Assembly: GCA_017301995.1 (NCBI GenBank)
Contig: JAFLEH010000013.1
Span: forward strand, 62,001-126,000
Length of the DNA: 64,000 bases
Direction of reading: 5' to 3'
From: Verrucomicrobiota bacterium
Lineage (GTDB): Bacteria > Verrucomicrobiota > Verrucomicrobiia > Verrucomicrobiales > Akkermansiaceae
Part shown: one piece after another, positions 17,482 through 25,507 of the stretch
How the letters are laid out: each line of letters opens with the position of its first letter
Position numbering within the stretch: position 1 is the stretch's first letter
Program-made: the position numbers and the translations under genes
The notes under the pieces: model-generated
The model's input: the letters and a program-made list of their open reading frames with translations, nothing else
The model's database searches: none
What the model was told of the DNA's origin: nothing

Positions 17482-18443
17482 GTGTGACCTACATCGACGC
17501 CATCCGCGAGGCGCAGGAGAAGCTCCTGCACGACGACGAACGGGTATTCATCTACGGCCAGGACATCGGCACCTTCGGCGGCGCCTTCAAGGCCACCAAA
17601 GGCCTCGCCGCACGCTATCCGGGCCGGGTGTTCGACTCGCCCATCTCCGAGGACGCGATGATCGGCCTGGCAGTCGGCGCGGCCATCGAGGGCATGCGCC
17701 CGATCGTGGAAATCCAGTTCGCCGACTTCGCCTCGATCGCCTTCAACCAGATTGTCAACCAGGCGGCCACGCACTTTTTCCGCACCGGGGTGCCGGTGCC
17801 GCTGACGGTCCGCCTGCCTTCCGGCGGCACCCCCGGATCCGGGCCGTTCCACAGCCAGAGCGTGGAGGGGACTTTCGCCCACTACCCCGGCCTGATCGTG
17901 GTCACGCCGGCCACGGTTTCGGATGCCTATCACATGCTGATCGACTCGGTGGCCATCAGTGACCCGGTCGTTTACTGCGAGCACAAGTTCCTCTACCGCT
18001 GGCTCAAGGCGAAGTCCATCAATGGCGACCACCTCCCGATTGGTCAGGCGCGCATCGCGCGGGCCGGAAAACACGCGACCGTCGTGGCCTACTCGGCCAT
18101 GGTCCACGAGGCGATCCGCGCCGCCGACCGCCTCCAGCACGACGGCTGGGAAATCGAGGTGGTCGATCTGCGGTCCGTGAAACCGATCGATCTCGACACC
18201 GTGCTGGCCTCGGTCGCCCGCACCGGGCGCTTGCTGGCGGTGGGCGAGGCGTTCCCGTGGGGTGGGGTGACCGCGGAAATCGTCTCGCTGGTTTCCGAAC
18301 ACGGGTTCAATCTGCTCGACGCGCCGCCGCAGCGCCTCAATTCCCGCGATACCCCGGTGCCCTATCACCCCAAACTCTGGGCCTCCCACCGACCCACCCC
18401 CGAATCGATTTGCGACGCCCTCCGCCACCTCCTGCGCTTCTGA
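17478..18443 (+). CDS. pdhB: Pyruvate dehydrogenase E1 component, beta subunit
   Basis: 321 residues starting at a GTG overlapping the E1alpha stop. Motifs typical of E1beta include VFIYGQDIGTFGGAFKATKG, DSPISEDAMIGLAVGAAI, and a late EVVDLRSVKPIDLDTV. It forms the alpha2beta2 E1 enzyme with the preceding gene. An E2 gene follows after about 40 bases. Confidence 0.94.
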   Translation: MSVTYIDAIREAQEKLLHDDERVFIYGQDIGTFGGAFKATKGLAARYPGRVFDSPISEDAMIGLAVGAAIEGMRPIVEIQFADFASIAFNQIVNQAATHFFRTGVPVPLTVRLPSGGTPGSGPFHSQSVEGTFAHYPGLIVVTPATVSDAYHMLIDSVAISDPVVYCEHKFLYRWLKAKSINGDHLPIGQARIARAGKHATVVAYSAMVHEAIRAADRLQHDGWEIEVVDLRSVKPIDLDTVLASVARTGRLLAVGEAFPWGGVTAEIVSLVSEHGFNLLDAPPQRLNSRDTPVPYHPKLWASHRPTPESICDALRHLLRF

Positions 18444-18483
18444 CTGCGGAGGATTCAAATTTCAAATCTCAAATCCCGCACCC

Positions 18484-19722
18484 ATGCCCACCGTGCCCAT
18501 TTTCATGCCACAGCTCGGCGAGTCGATCGCCGAGGCGACCATCGTCCGGCTGCTCGCCGCCGTGGGCGACACGGTCCAGCCGGATCAGGACATCATCGAG
18601 GTGGAAACCAACAAGGCGGTGATGAGCGTCACCACGCTCTGCCGCGGCACCGTGACCGAAATCCGGGCGAAAGAAGGCGTTTCCTACACGGTGGGAACCG
18701 TGTTGGGCCTGCTAGACGTCACCGCGGAAGAGGTCGCCCGCACCGGCGTGGAAACGCAGGAGGCGCTGGAAGCCCTGCGAAACCCGCCGCCATTGGCCGC
18801 GGCCCCGGCATCCAAGGAGGCGAACCTCCATTTCGCCCTCGACGACGACGGCTACGAGGAGGCCCCCGCCGTGGTGCCCAGCGTGAAAGGCCTGCCGGTC
18901 CCCATGGGAACCCTGGGAGCCCACTACATTTCCCCCCGCATGCGGGTCCGGATGGACGATCTGGGCCTCCGCGAGGCGGATATTTCCGCGGTCGTCGGCA
19001 CCGGCACCGGCGGCCGGGTCACCGTGGAGGACCTTGAGGGGTTCCTCGACTACCTCGAAGCCTGGCCAAGCACCCACGCCTCGCCGATGCGCCTGGCCGT
19101 GGCGGACGCCATGCGCCGCAGTTGGACCCGCCCGCTGGCCACCGTGGGGCTGCCGCTGCTGATGGACCGGCTGATCGAATACCGCCGCCGCCAGTCGCCT
19201 ACGCCGGGACTCACGCTCTATCTGCTCCGGGCCTTCGCCCTCGCCCTCGCCGAGGCCCCAGCCAACGCGGGCTACCTGATCGGCGAGAAAATCGTCCACC
19301 CGCGGTCCTTCGACATCGGCGTGGCGGTCCAGGTCAGCGACGGCGTGCTGGTCCCGGTGCTCCGCAAGGTGGACCAAAAGCCGGTCGCCGAGCTGATCGG
19401 GGAATACGAGGACCTGATCGGCCGAGCTAGGGTCCGCAATGTCACCGAAAACGACTGCAAGGGCGGAATCGCCACCTTCACCAACTTCGGCACCTTCGGC
19501 CTCACCCTAGGCACCCCCATCCCGCTTCCTAACGAAACCCTCATCCTCGGCATGGGCGCGGCGGTCAAAAAACCGGTCTGGAGCGAGCAAACCGGCACCT
19601 TCATCCCCGCCACCGAGGCCGCGCTCGTCCTCACCTTCGACCACCGCGTCGTCGATGGCGGCGGCGCCGGCGTCCTCCTCAACCGGGTCGCCGAACTCCT
19701 CCAGTCCCCGGAAGCCCTCTAG
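18484..19722 (+). CDS. pdhC: Dihydrolipoamide acetyltransferase E2 component
   Basis: 412 residues with a single N-terminal lipoyl domain; the modified lysine is about residue 44 in EVETNKAVMSV, where ETDKA is more usual. A peripheral-subunit-binding domain (YISPRMRVRMDDLGLREADI, GTGTGGRVTVEDL) follows, then the catalytic acyltransferase domain ending in LTFDHRVVDGGGAGVLLN with the active-site His and Asp. It completes a PDH operon of E1alpha-E1beta-E2. No E3 (lpdA) gene is adjacent. Confidence 0.94.
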   Translation: MPTVPIFMPQLGESIAEATIVRLLAAVGDTVQPDQDIIEVETNKAVMSVTTLCRGTVTEIRAKEGVSYTVGTVLGLLDVTAEEVARTGVETQEALEALRNPPPLAAAPASKEANLHFALDDDGYEEAPAVVPSVKGLPVPMGTLGAHYISPRMRVRMDDLGLREADISAVVGTGTGGRVTVEDLEGFLDYLEAWPSTHASPMRLAVADAMRRSWTRPLATVGLPLLMDRLIEYRRRQSPTPGLTLYLLRAFALALAEAPANAGYLIGEKIVHPRSFDIGVAVQVSDGVLVPVLRKVDQKPVAELIGEYEDLIGRARVRNVTENDCKGGIATFTNFGTFGLTLGTPIPLPNETLILGMGAAVKKPVWSEQTGTFIPATEAALVLTFDHRVVDGGGAGVLLNRVAELLQSPEAL

Positions 19723-19761
19723 CAGCCACCCCGCTGCCGCCAGGAAACAAAGGATTTCAAA

Positions 19762-19951
19762 ACCACGGATGACACGGACGTACACGGATAGGAGAAAGAG
19801 AAGCGCGGAGCGCCATCCGTGCCCATCCGTGAGATCCGTGGTCAAAAAACCATTAACCGGAAGATTTCAAACCACAGCTGACACGGATAAACACGGATAG
19901 GAGAAAGAGAAGCGCGCAGCGCCATCCGTGCCCATCCGTGAGATCCGTGGT
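19762..19951. repeat. Two tandem copies of an 81-bp palindromic repeat
   Basis: Copies at 19762-19842 and 19871-19951 share nearly all of their sequence, including GGATAGGAGAAAGAGAAGCG and CCATCCGTGCCCATCCGTGA. Each begins with ACCACGGATGACACGGA-like words and ends with the inverse TCCGTGAGATCCGTGGT, so each copy can fold into a long hairpin. They fill most of the 296-bp gap between the E2 gene and the sigma factor gene. Confidence 0.85.
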
Positions 19952-20018
19952 ATTCCATCCCAATCCATAGCAAATTCATCTGATCTTCCTCCAGGCCCCG
20001 CCGCCCCGATCCATATCC

Positions 20019-20618
20019 ATGCCGAATTTTCCGGAAAATCCGCCTAAGAACCCGGCCGTCCCGCCCGTTTCCCGGCCAGGTCCGCCACCGCGGGCCGATG
20101 CTCCGATGCCGGAAACCATGGAACAATTCGTCGAACAAGCCATGGCGGAATACGAGTCGCCACTGCTCGGCTACGCCACCACCATCCTCCACGACCTGGA
20201 CCGCGCCAGGGACGTGGTTCAGGATACGTTCATCCGGCTTTGCCAACAGGATATCCCCAAAGTCCGCGAAAATCTCAAATCCTGGCTTTTCACCGTCTGT
20301 CGCAACCGCGCCCTCGACCAACTCCGCAAGGACAAGAACCTCCAGCCCATCGACGACATCCGCTGGCAGCGCATGGCCGGCCCCGAACCCCAGCCCGACC
20401 AACAGCTCGACCAGGAGGAACGCGTCGCCCAGGTCATGAAATACCTCGACCGCCTCTCCGCCAACCAGCGCGAGGTGATCCTTCTCAAGTTCCAACAAGG
20501 ACTCTCCTATCAGGAAATCACCGCCCGCACCGGCCTCACCTCCGGCAACATCGGCTTCCTCATCCACACCGGCCTGAAACGCCTCCGCGAACTCCTCCCC
20601 GACGACCTGAAGCCCTAA
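20019..20618 (+). CDS. ECF-type RNA polymerase sigma factor
   Basis: 199 residues. A proline-rich N-terminal leader of about 40 residues precedes region 2 (YATTILHDLDRARDVVQDTF, SWLFTVCRNRALDQLRK). Region 4 is AQVMKYLDRLSANQREVILL followed by GLSYQEITARTGLTSGNIGF. It directs RNA polymerase to a specific promoter set. The gene at 20767 encodes a membrane protein that probably holds it in check, so this is a likely sigma/anti-sigma pair. Confidence 0.92.
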   Translation: MPNFPENPPKNPAVPPVSRPGPPPRADAPMPETMEQFVEQAMAEYESPLLGYATTILHDLDRARDVVQDTFIRLCQQDIPKVRENLKSWLFTVCRNRALDQLRKDKNLQPIDDIRWQRMAGPEPQPDQQLDQEERVAQVMKYLDRLSANQREVILLKFQQGLSYQEITARTGLTSGNIGFLIHTGLKRLRELLPDDLKP

Positions 20619-20632
20619 GCGCGCCACCAAGC

Positions 20633-20757
20633 GTGAAGCACGAAGCACGAAATCCGAAATCTGAAATCTGAAATCTGAAATCTGAAATTCCGCCGCCCCA
20701 ACCAAACCCGCCCCAAGCCATCTCCCCCAATAACCCATAACAAATAACCAATAACAC
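20633..20757. repeat. Short-period word repeats between sigma factor and membrane partner
   Basis: The spacer holds GAAGCAC twice, then about four units of AAATCTG in a row (20650-20690), then a second word family (AATAACCCATAACAAATAAC at 20729-20748). Both are low-complexity and much richer in A/T than the flanking genes. Confidence 0.75.
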
Positions 20758-20766
20758 CACCCCTCC

Positions 20767-22104
20767 TTGAAACTCCACCCTGATGACCCCCGCCTCACCG
20801 CCTACCTGCTGGGCGAGCTGACCGCGGACGAAGCCGCCGAAGTCGCCCGGACCGCCGCCGCGGATCCGGCGGTCGGATTGGCGCTGCGCGAGTTGCAGGG
20901 CATCCAGAGTTTGCTTTCCGACACGCTCGGCCGCGAGGAGGGCGCGTTGCACCCGCACCAGCGGTCGGCCGTGCTGCGGGCCGCCCGCGAACAGGATCAG
21001 GCGGGGAAAATCACGACCCTGGCATCCGCCAGAAAACGCGGGTGGAAATCCTACGCCATCCCGGTCGCCGCCGCGGCGCTCGTCGCTCTGGGCACCCTGA
21101 TTTTGGTGAAACTTCCCGGCGGTCAGGACACCAGCACCGCCGGCGGAAAATCCCCCACCGGCTGGGAACGCGAAATGCCGCTCGAAATCGCCCTGCTTCC
21201 CGCTCCCGGCCCCGCCGATTCCCGCTCCTCACAAGCCACCGGCACCGCATCCGGCGATCTCGCCAAACAGGCCGCCGTCCGCGATGCCGCCCTCTCCACC
21301 ACCGGCGACGAATTTCTCCGCAAAGTCGCCGAACGCCTCAAACAAACCCCGGTTCCGCCCGCCGGATCCTTGCCCGCCCTCACTCCGCGCGGACCGGTTT
21401 CCGCCGCCGACCAACCGCGCCAGCCGCTCCCGGTCCACGCCGGCCGTGCCAGCCTTTCCTGGATCAGCCACTCGATCCGCACCGAGCACAAGGCCCCGCC
21501 CGCCAATGCGGTCCGCCTGGAGGAAATCCTCAACCGTTTCCAACTCCGCCCCGCGGGCAGCGCCACCGTCGCCGAAGGTGTCAGCGTCGCCACCGAGACC
21601 CTCGCTTGCCCGTGGCGGCCGTCTTCGGTCCTCGTGATCGTGTCCATCCGCGGCGCCGCCGATGGCGCACGCGAGGTTTCCGCCACCTTTGCCGCCGATC
21701 CCGCCGCTGTCGCGCGCTATCGCTTGCTCGGATTCGCGCCCGTCGCCGGATTGCCCGCCGGCAAGCTCCCCACGCGCCTCCCGGCCAATACCACCACCAC
21801 CGTCGCCATCGAAGTCGAACCCTCGGGCGTCGCCGAATCCCTCGGAACCATCGAGTGGACCGTCAATTCCCGTCCCGTCGCACCCATCCCGGTCGCCCGC
21901 GTCAACTCCGCCGAACCCTCCGACGATGCCCGCTTCGGCGCGCTCCTCTGTGCTTACGCCCAATGGCTGGCGGGCGAACAACCGGGCCTCATCGACTCCA
22001 CCCTCGTCGCCGGCCTGGCCCGGGAAACCTCCGGCCCCAACCTCCCCAACGACCGCCGGGATTTTCTCACCCTCGTGGATGAGTCCCTCCGCATCCTCCC
22101 GTAG
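20767..22104 (+). CDS. Putative anti-sigma membrane protein with YfbK-type flanking domains but no VWA domain
   Basis: 445 residues from a TTG start. Residues 1-80 resemble a zinc-less anti-sigma domain (LTAYLLGELTADEAAEVART). A membrane helix lies near 97-116 (IPVAAAALVALGTLILVKLP). A linker rich in Pro/Ala leads to VRLEEILNRFQL...TLACPWRPSSVLVIV, which matches the N-terminal domain of YfbK-type von Willebrand proteins. Then comes DPAAVARYRLLGFAP, which matches their C-terminal DUF3520 domain. The VWA domain normally between them is missing. It follows the sigma factor gene and is probably co-expressed with it. Confidence 0.72.
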   Translation: MKLHPDDPRLTAYLLGELTADEAAEVARTAAADPAVGLALRELQGIQSLLSDTLGREEGALHPHQRSAVLRAAREQDQAGKITTLASARKRGWKSYAIPVAAAALVALGTLILVKLPGGQDTSTAGGKSPTGWEREMPLEIALLPAPGPADSRSSQATGTASGDLAKQAAVRDAALSTTGDEFLRKVAERLKQTPVPPAGSLPALTPRGPVSAADQPRQPLPVHAGRASLSWISHSIRTEHKAPPANAVRLEEILNRFQLRPAGSATVAEGVSVATETLACPWRPSSVLVIVSIRGAADGAREVSATFAADPAAVARYRLLGFAPVAGLPAGKLPTRLPANTTTTVAIEVEPSGVAESLGTIEWTVNSRPVAPIPVARVNSAEPSDDARFGALLCAYAQWLAGEQPGLIDSTLVAGLARETSGPNLPNDRRDFLTLVDESLRILP

Positions 22105-23015
22105 CCTCCCTCAAGGAGCGTGGGCGTCCTGCCCACATCTTCCCCCAGCCGGAAAAAGCTTACCGCAAAGCCGCCACCAAGCGGATCGGAGATGGTGGAT
22201 GCTTTTCTCACCCTCAAGGAGCGTGGGCATCTTGCCCACATCCATTCGCCCCGCCGCTGGTGGGCGAGACGCCCACGCTCCTTGAGTCCTCTGTCAACCT
22301 CTGTTGCCGAAGTCCAGTCCCCTTTTGCCGTTGCGTTGGAACTCCCTGATTTCCAACGGAAGAGATCCTGATCCGGCCGGATAATGATATGGCACAATTT
22401 GCGGCGACAGCCACGTCGATGAATGGTGCATTCTTTCTGGTTTCCGGATTCTGGTCTCTGGCTTCTTGGCCCGATGGTGCCAAACCATTTTCCGACCGGC
22501 AAACGCAGTGGAGCGGAAAACAAGGCCCCGGATCAGGATCTCTGAAAGGTGGCGCGCTCTCGCCGAGAGCGCATGAGAATGAACCGGAGAATAACCGACC
22601 GCGAAGCTCTCCTCCATTCTCCACCCATTCACCCCCGAAATCCCCAAAAATTCCCCGATTTCCCCTCTGTCCCCTGAAAATCCTTAGCATCTCCAAACCA
22701 TCAAACCTTCCTTTTCTCACAATCCCGCGCTTGGCGCATGCGCCAATTTGCCTCATAAGCCACTCAAAACCAATGCCTTGCATGACTCTCCAACAACCGG
22801 CCCGCCGCCGACCCCTCACGGCCGAAAAAAAATGGGGGTTTTCGAAAATTTTTCTTGCGACCCGCGGGTTCCGGGGCTTGAATACCCCCGAAGCCGAGGT
22901 GCGTCCGCTTCATCCGTGTCCCATTTCTGTGGGACCTCGGCCTCTCCAACGCACCACAAACCACAAAATCCAAACAGAAACACAATCCCCAACAAACACC
23001 TAACCGTTTGCCATT
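22105..23015. other. 911-bp intergenic stretch filled with hairpins and a MITE
   Basis: No convincing gene is seen. It holds three copies of a GGAGCGTGGGC...GCCCAC hairpin (22120-22136, 22223-22239, and inverted 22260-22276), a TIR-bounded element (22361-22543) and a perfect GCGCTCTC-GCC-GAGAGCGC hairpin (22554-22572). From about 22590 to 22985 there is lower-GC sequence without clear structure; the promoter of the gene at 23016 probably lies there. Confidence 0.75.
22361..22543. mobile_element. MITE-like element, copy 1, 16-bp perfect TIRs
   Basis: AGAGATCCTGATCCGG at 22361-22376 is exactly inverted as CCGGATCAGGATCTCT at 22528-22543. The 183-bp body recurs at 25109-25308 with the same internal order, including TGGTTTCCGGATTCTGGTCT. 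No transposase is encoded. No clear target duplication is seen. Confidence 0.8.
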
Positions 23016-23990
23016 ATGAAACTAACCTATTCACTTCTCGCAGCCGCCTTCGCATGCGGCCTCGCATCCGCCCAAACCACCGCCTACACCACTCCGGTGG
23101 GGTATGTGACTCAAACGCTTGGCCAGAACTACAATCTTATCGGTCTTACTGTTCATCAACCTACCATTGCCGCAGGTGTGATTGATGCCGAAAGCACCAG
23201 TTCGGTGACAGACAACGAAGTCAATTTTGGCACGTTGCTCACTGCCGGCGCATCGTATGTGCTCGAGCTGGGTGACGGCACTATACAAGAGATAACCGCT
23301 TGGTCGGGAAGCGTGCTTACAACTCCTGAGGATATCACGGCCAACATTACTCCTGGCACGACGACTTACAAACTGCGCAAAGCATCCACCATTTCCGATG
23401 TTTTTGGGGCAACAAACTCTGCCGGACTTTCCCCCGACACAGATGGTTCGCTCACAGGCACCGACACTGTCTTGGTTCTTAACGCGGCCGGTAACTTTGA
23501 AACCATTTATTATTTCAACGATGGAGCCGGAACCACAGGTTGGTTCGATGACCAGGGTGGAGAAGCGGCCAACAGGCGCATCATCTATGCTGATGGTTTC
23601 TATGTCAAACGTGCGTCCGCCACGCCTTTGAATCTCGTCATTTCGGGTGAAATCAAGACGACGAAGACTGGTGGAGCGCTAGTGAGTGGCTTCAACTATG
23701 TTGGGTCGGTTGCGCCGGTTGGCTTAACCCTTGGAACTTCGGGATTGGAAGCTTATTTGGCACCTGATTCGGACGGTAGCTTCACGGGCACCGACTTGCT
23801 GTACATTTTGCAGGGCGGTACGCTGTATACCGCATATTACTTCAATGACGGCGCTGGAACGACTGGCTGGTTTGATGACCAGGGCGGAGATGCAACGAAT
23901 TTGAAGCTTGAAGGTGGTTTTCTCATCAAGGCCGCCTCGGGTCCGAAGCCGTATGTGCTCAATGTGCCAGCGACGTACGGTAGTCTTTGA
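23016..23990 (+). CDS. Secreted protein with duplicated YYFNDGAGTTGWFDDQGG module
   Basis: 324 residues with a clear signal peptide (MKLTYSLLAAAFACGLASAQ). The motif YYFNDGAGTTGWFDDQGG occurs twice, near residues 167 and 278, each after a DTDGS/PDSDGS...TGTD segment, so the protein is an internal duplication. The pattern fits a Verrucomicrobia-expanded secreted family (TIGR02597-like, from memory). Codons are more A/T-rich than in neighbouring genes. The PEP-CTERM-type gene follows after 53 bases, so the two may be co-expressed. Confidence 0.75.
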   Translation: MKLTYSLLAAAFACGLASAQTTAYTTPVGYVTQTLGQNYNLIGLTVHQPTIAAGVIDAESTSSVTDNEVNFGTLLTAGASYVLELGDGTIQEITAWSGSVLTTPEDITANITPGTTTYKLRKASTISDVFGATNSAGLSPDTDGSLTGTDTVLVLNAAGNFETIYYFNDGAGTTGWFDDQGGEAANRRIIYADGFYVKRASATPLNLVISGEIKTTKTGGALVSGFNYVGSVAPVGLTLGTSGLEAYLAPDSDGSFTGTDLLYILQGGTLYTAYYFNDGAGTTGWFDDQGGDATNLKLEGGFLIKAASGPKPYVLNVPATYGSL

Positions 23991-24043
23991 TAGAAAAATC
24001 TCTGGGAAGTAATTGTTCAAATCCACACATCTCCACACAACAA

Positions 24044-24739
24044 ATGAAAACAAAACTAATAACTATTGTGACATTGGCTGCCACGGCAAGTTTAAGCTTT
24101 GCTGCCAGCTATACGTTAAATGCTGGCACTGGCGCAACTGCCTCCGGAATCCAGACTCAAGACGGTTGGACTTTCCGCTCGGGAACGACCAATGTGCCGG
24201 CTGCAATCGGGAATACTTACGCGACTGGTGGAGGCATTTGGGGCGGAGCGGGTACCGTTGCGTTTGGAATCTTCTCAACGGAGGATTTCAGTTCGTTCAC
24301 CACGGCCAATAACTTCATCGCGGCGTTCACCGCATATGGGCCGACGAATGCGTTCGCTCAAAACGGCACAACGGGCAACAGAAGTATTTTCTCGTTGGCT
24401 GGGACCAATATTACTATTGCTGGGACCGGATTTGCTGGAAAGAGCATGTATCTGTTCGCCGGTAATGGTTCGACATTCGCGGACTCGACCCAGTTCCTTG
24501 TTGTCAAGTCTACCTTCACATTTAATGCGTCGGATGACAATGTCGCAACTCCGATCGTCCAAACGGTCCGTCCGAGCAATTCGAGTGTGCTTTATGGGTC
24601 GGTTGTCAATAATGTTCAGACAGCCAACACCGATACCTCACCGACGCAGGGTTGGCAAATGGCTCCGCTCGTCCCCGAAACCTCCACGGCCCTTCTTGGT
24701 GCTCTTGGAGCGCTGGGTCTGCTTCGCCGCCGCCGCTAA
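24044..24739 (+). CDS. Secreted protein with PEP-CTERM-type sorting signal
   Basis: 231 residues. The signal peptide is MKTKLITIVTLAATASLSFA. The C-terminus has the tripartite signal of PEP-CTERM proteins: VPETS, then a hydrophobic helix (TALLGALGALGLL), then RRRR. Exosortase would recognise this and release or anchor the protein at the cell surface. The mature part is Thr/Ala/Gly-rich with no recognised fold. Base composition is lower in GC than the surrounding core genes. I use the ATG at 24044, not the frame-extended one at 23987. Confidence 0.85.
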   Translation: MKTKLITIVTLAATASLSFAASYTLNAGTGATASGIQTQDGWTFRSGTTNVPAAIGNTYATGGGIWGGAGTVAFGIFSTEDFSSFTTANNFIAAFTAYGPTNAFAQNGTTGNRSIFSLAGTNITIAGTGFAGKSMYLFAGNGSTFADSTQFLVVKSTFTFNASDDNVATPIVQTVRPSNSSVLYGSVVNNVQTANTDTSPTQGWQMAPLVPETSTALLGALGALGLLRRRR

Positions 24740-24776
24740 TGGCAGGTCCGGTGTAAAAGGATTCTGTTTCTAAACC

Positions 24777-24805
24777 TTGGCGGGTGGGTCTCGCGACCCA
24801 CCTGC
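24777..24805 (+). terminator. Strong hairpin after the PEP-CTERM-type gene
   Basis: GGTGGGTC-TCGC-GACCCACC forms a perfect 8-bp stem, extended with one wobble to GGC...GCC, about 40 bases past the stop at 24739, followed by TTGTTGTGTTTGG. It also matches the small-hairpin family found elsewhere in the window. Confidence 0.55.
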
Positions 24806-24837
24806 CTTGTTGTGTTTGGATCTTGGACGTCAGAACT

Positions 24838-25103
24838 GTAGCGGCGCGTCGATGACCGTCGCACTCCGGCCCCGAGGCTGGGAAAGCCAATGACACCGCG
24901 GATGACGAAGACTCCCGCATTCCACAGGCTCCGACGCTCGCGGAGCGCCGCCACAAGCACCTCATTCCCTGTAGCGGCGCGTCTATGACCGTCGCACTCC
25001 GGCCCCGAGGCCGGGAAAGCCAATGACACCGCGGACGACGGAGACTCTCGCACTCCACAGGCTCCGATGCTTACAGAGCGCCGCCACAAACCGTTTCATT
25101 CGC
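24838..25103. repeat. 133-bp direct tandem repeat, two copies
   Basis: Copies start at 24838 and 24971 with GTAGCGGCGCGTC(G/T)ATGACC and run in register through CCGGCCCCGAGGC(T/C)GGGAAAG and ACAGGCTCCGA to CGCCGCCACAA. Differences are scattered point changes. The unit contains a CCGGCCC/GGCCGGG hairpin. It does not look coding. It is followed directly by the second MITE copy. Confidence 0.85.
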
Positions 25104-25108
25104 AAGCT

Positions 25109-25308
25109 CAGACATCCTGATCGGGTCGGAAAATGATTTGGCACAACTCGCGGCTACAGCTACGTCGATGAATGGTGCTTTCTTTCTGGTTTCCGGATTC
25201 TGGTCTCTGGCTTCTTGGCCCGATGCTTCTTGGCCCGATCGTGCCAAACCATCTTCCGACCTGCAAACGCAGTGGAGCGGAAAACAAGGTCCCGGATCAG
25301 GATCTCTG
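25109..25308. mobile_element. MITE-like element, copy 2, with internal duplication
   Basis: This is the same element as at 22361-22543, bounded by CAGACATCCTGATCGGG and the near-inverse CCCGGATCAGGATCTCTG. It is 17 bp longer because CTTCTTGGCCCGAT is present twice in a row. The left terminal repeat has drifted, so this copy is older or inactive. The 200 bases to the right (25309-25507) hold nothing I can name. Confidence 0.78.
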
Positions 25309-25507
25309 AATTTTGAGGCTAAAAAATCCGGACCGAATCCGATTCACCATTCGGTGCGGGCATTTTGATCAAACAAAACTCAGCGAAACCCGCGCTACTC
25401 AGCGTTTTAGCGGTCAAATTGGACCACATGACACCATTCAATTTCGGATCTCGGGTTAATCTGCGGTTACATTTTCCAATTTGGGATAACCCGAACGCCG
25501 CCGCCCA

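Noticed and set aside
25309..25507. Possible promoter or RNA gene upstream of the argG 3' end
   Set aside because: The stretch has no clear -10/-35 pair, hairpin or reading frame that I can support.
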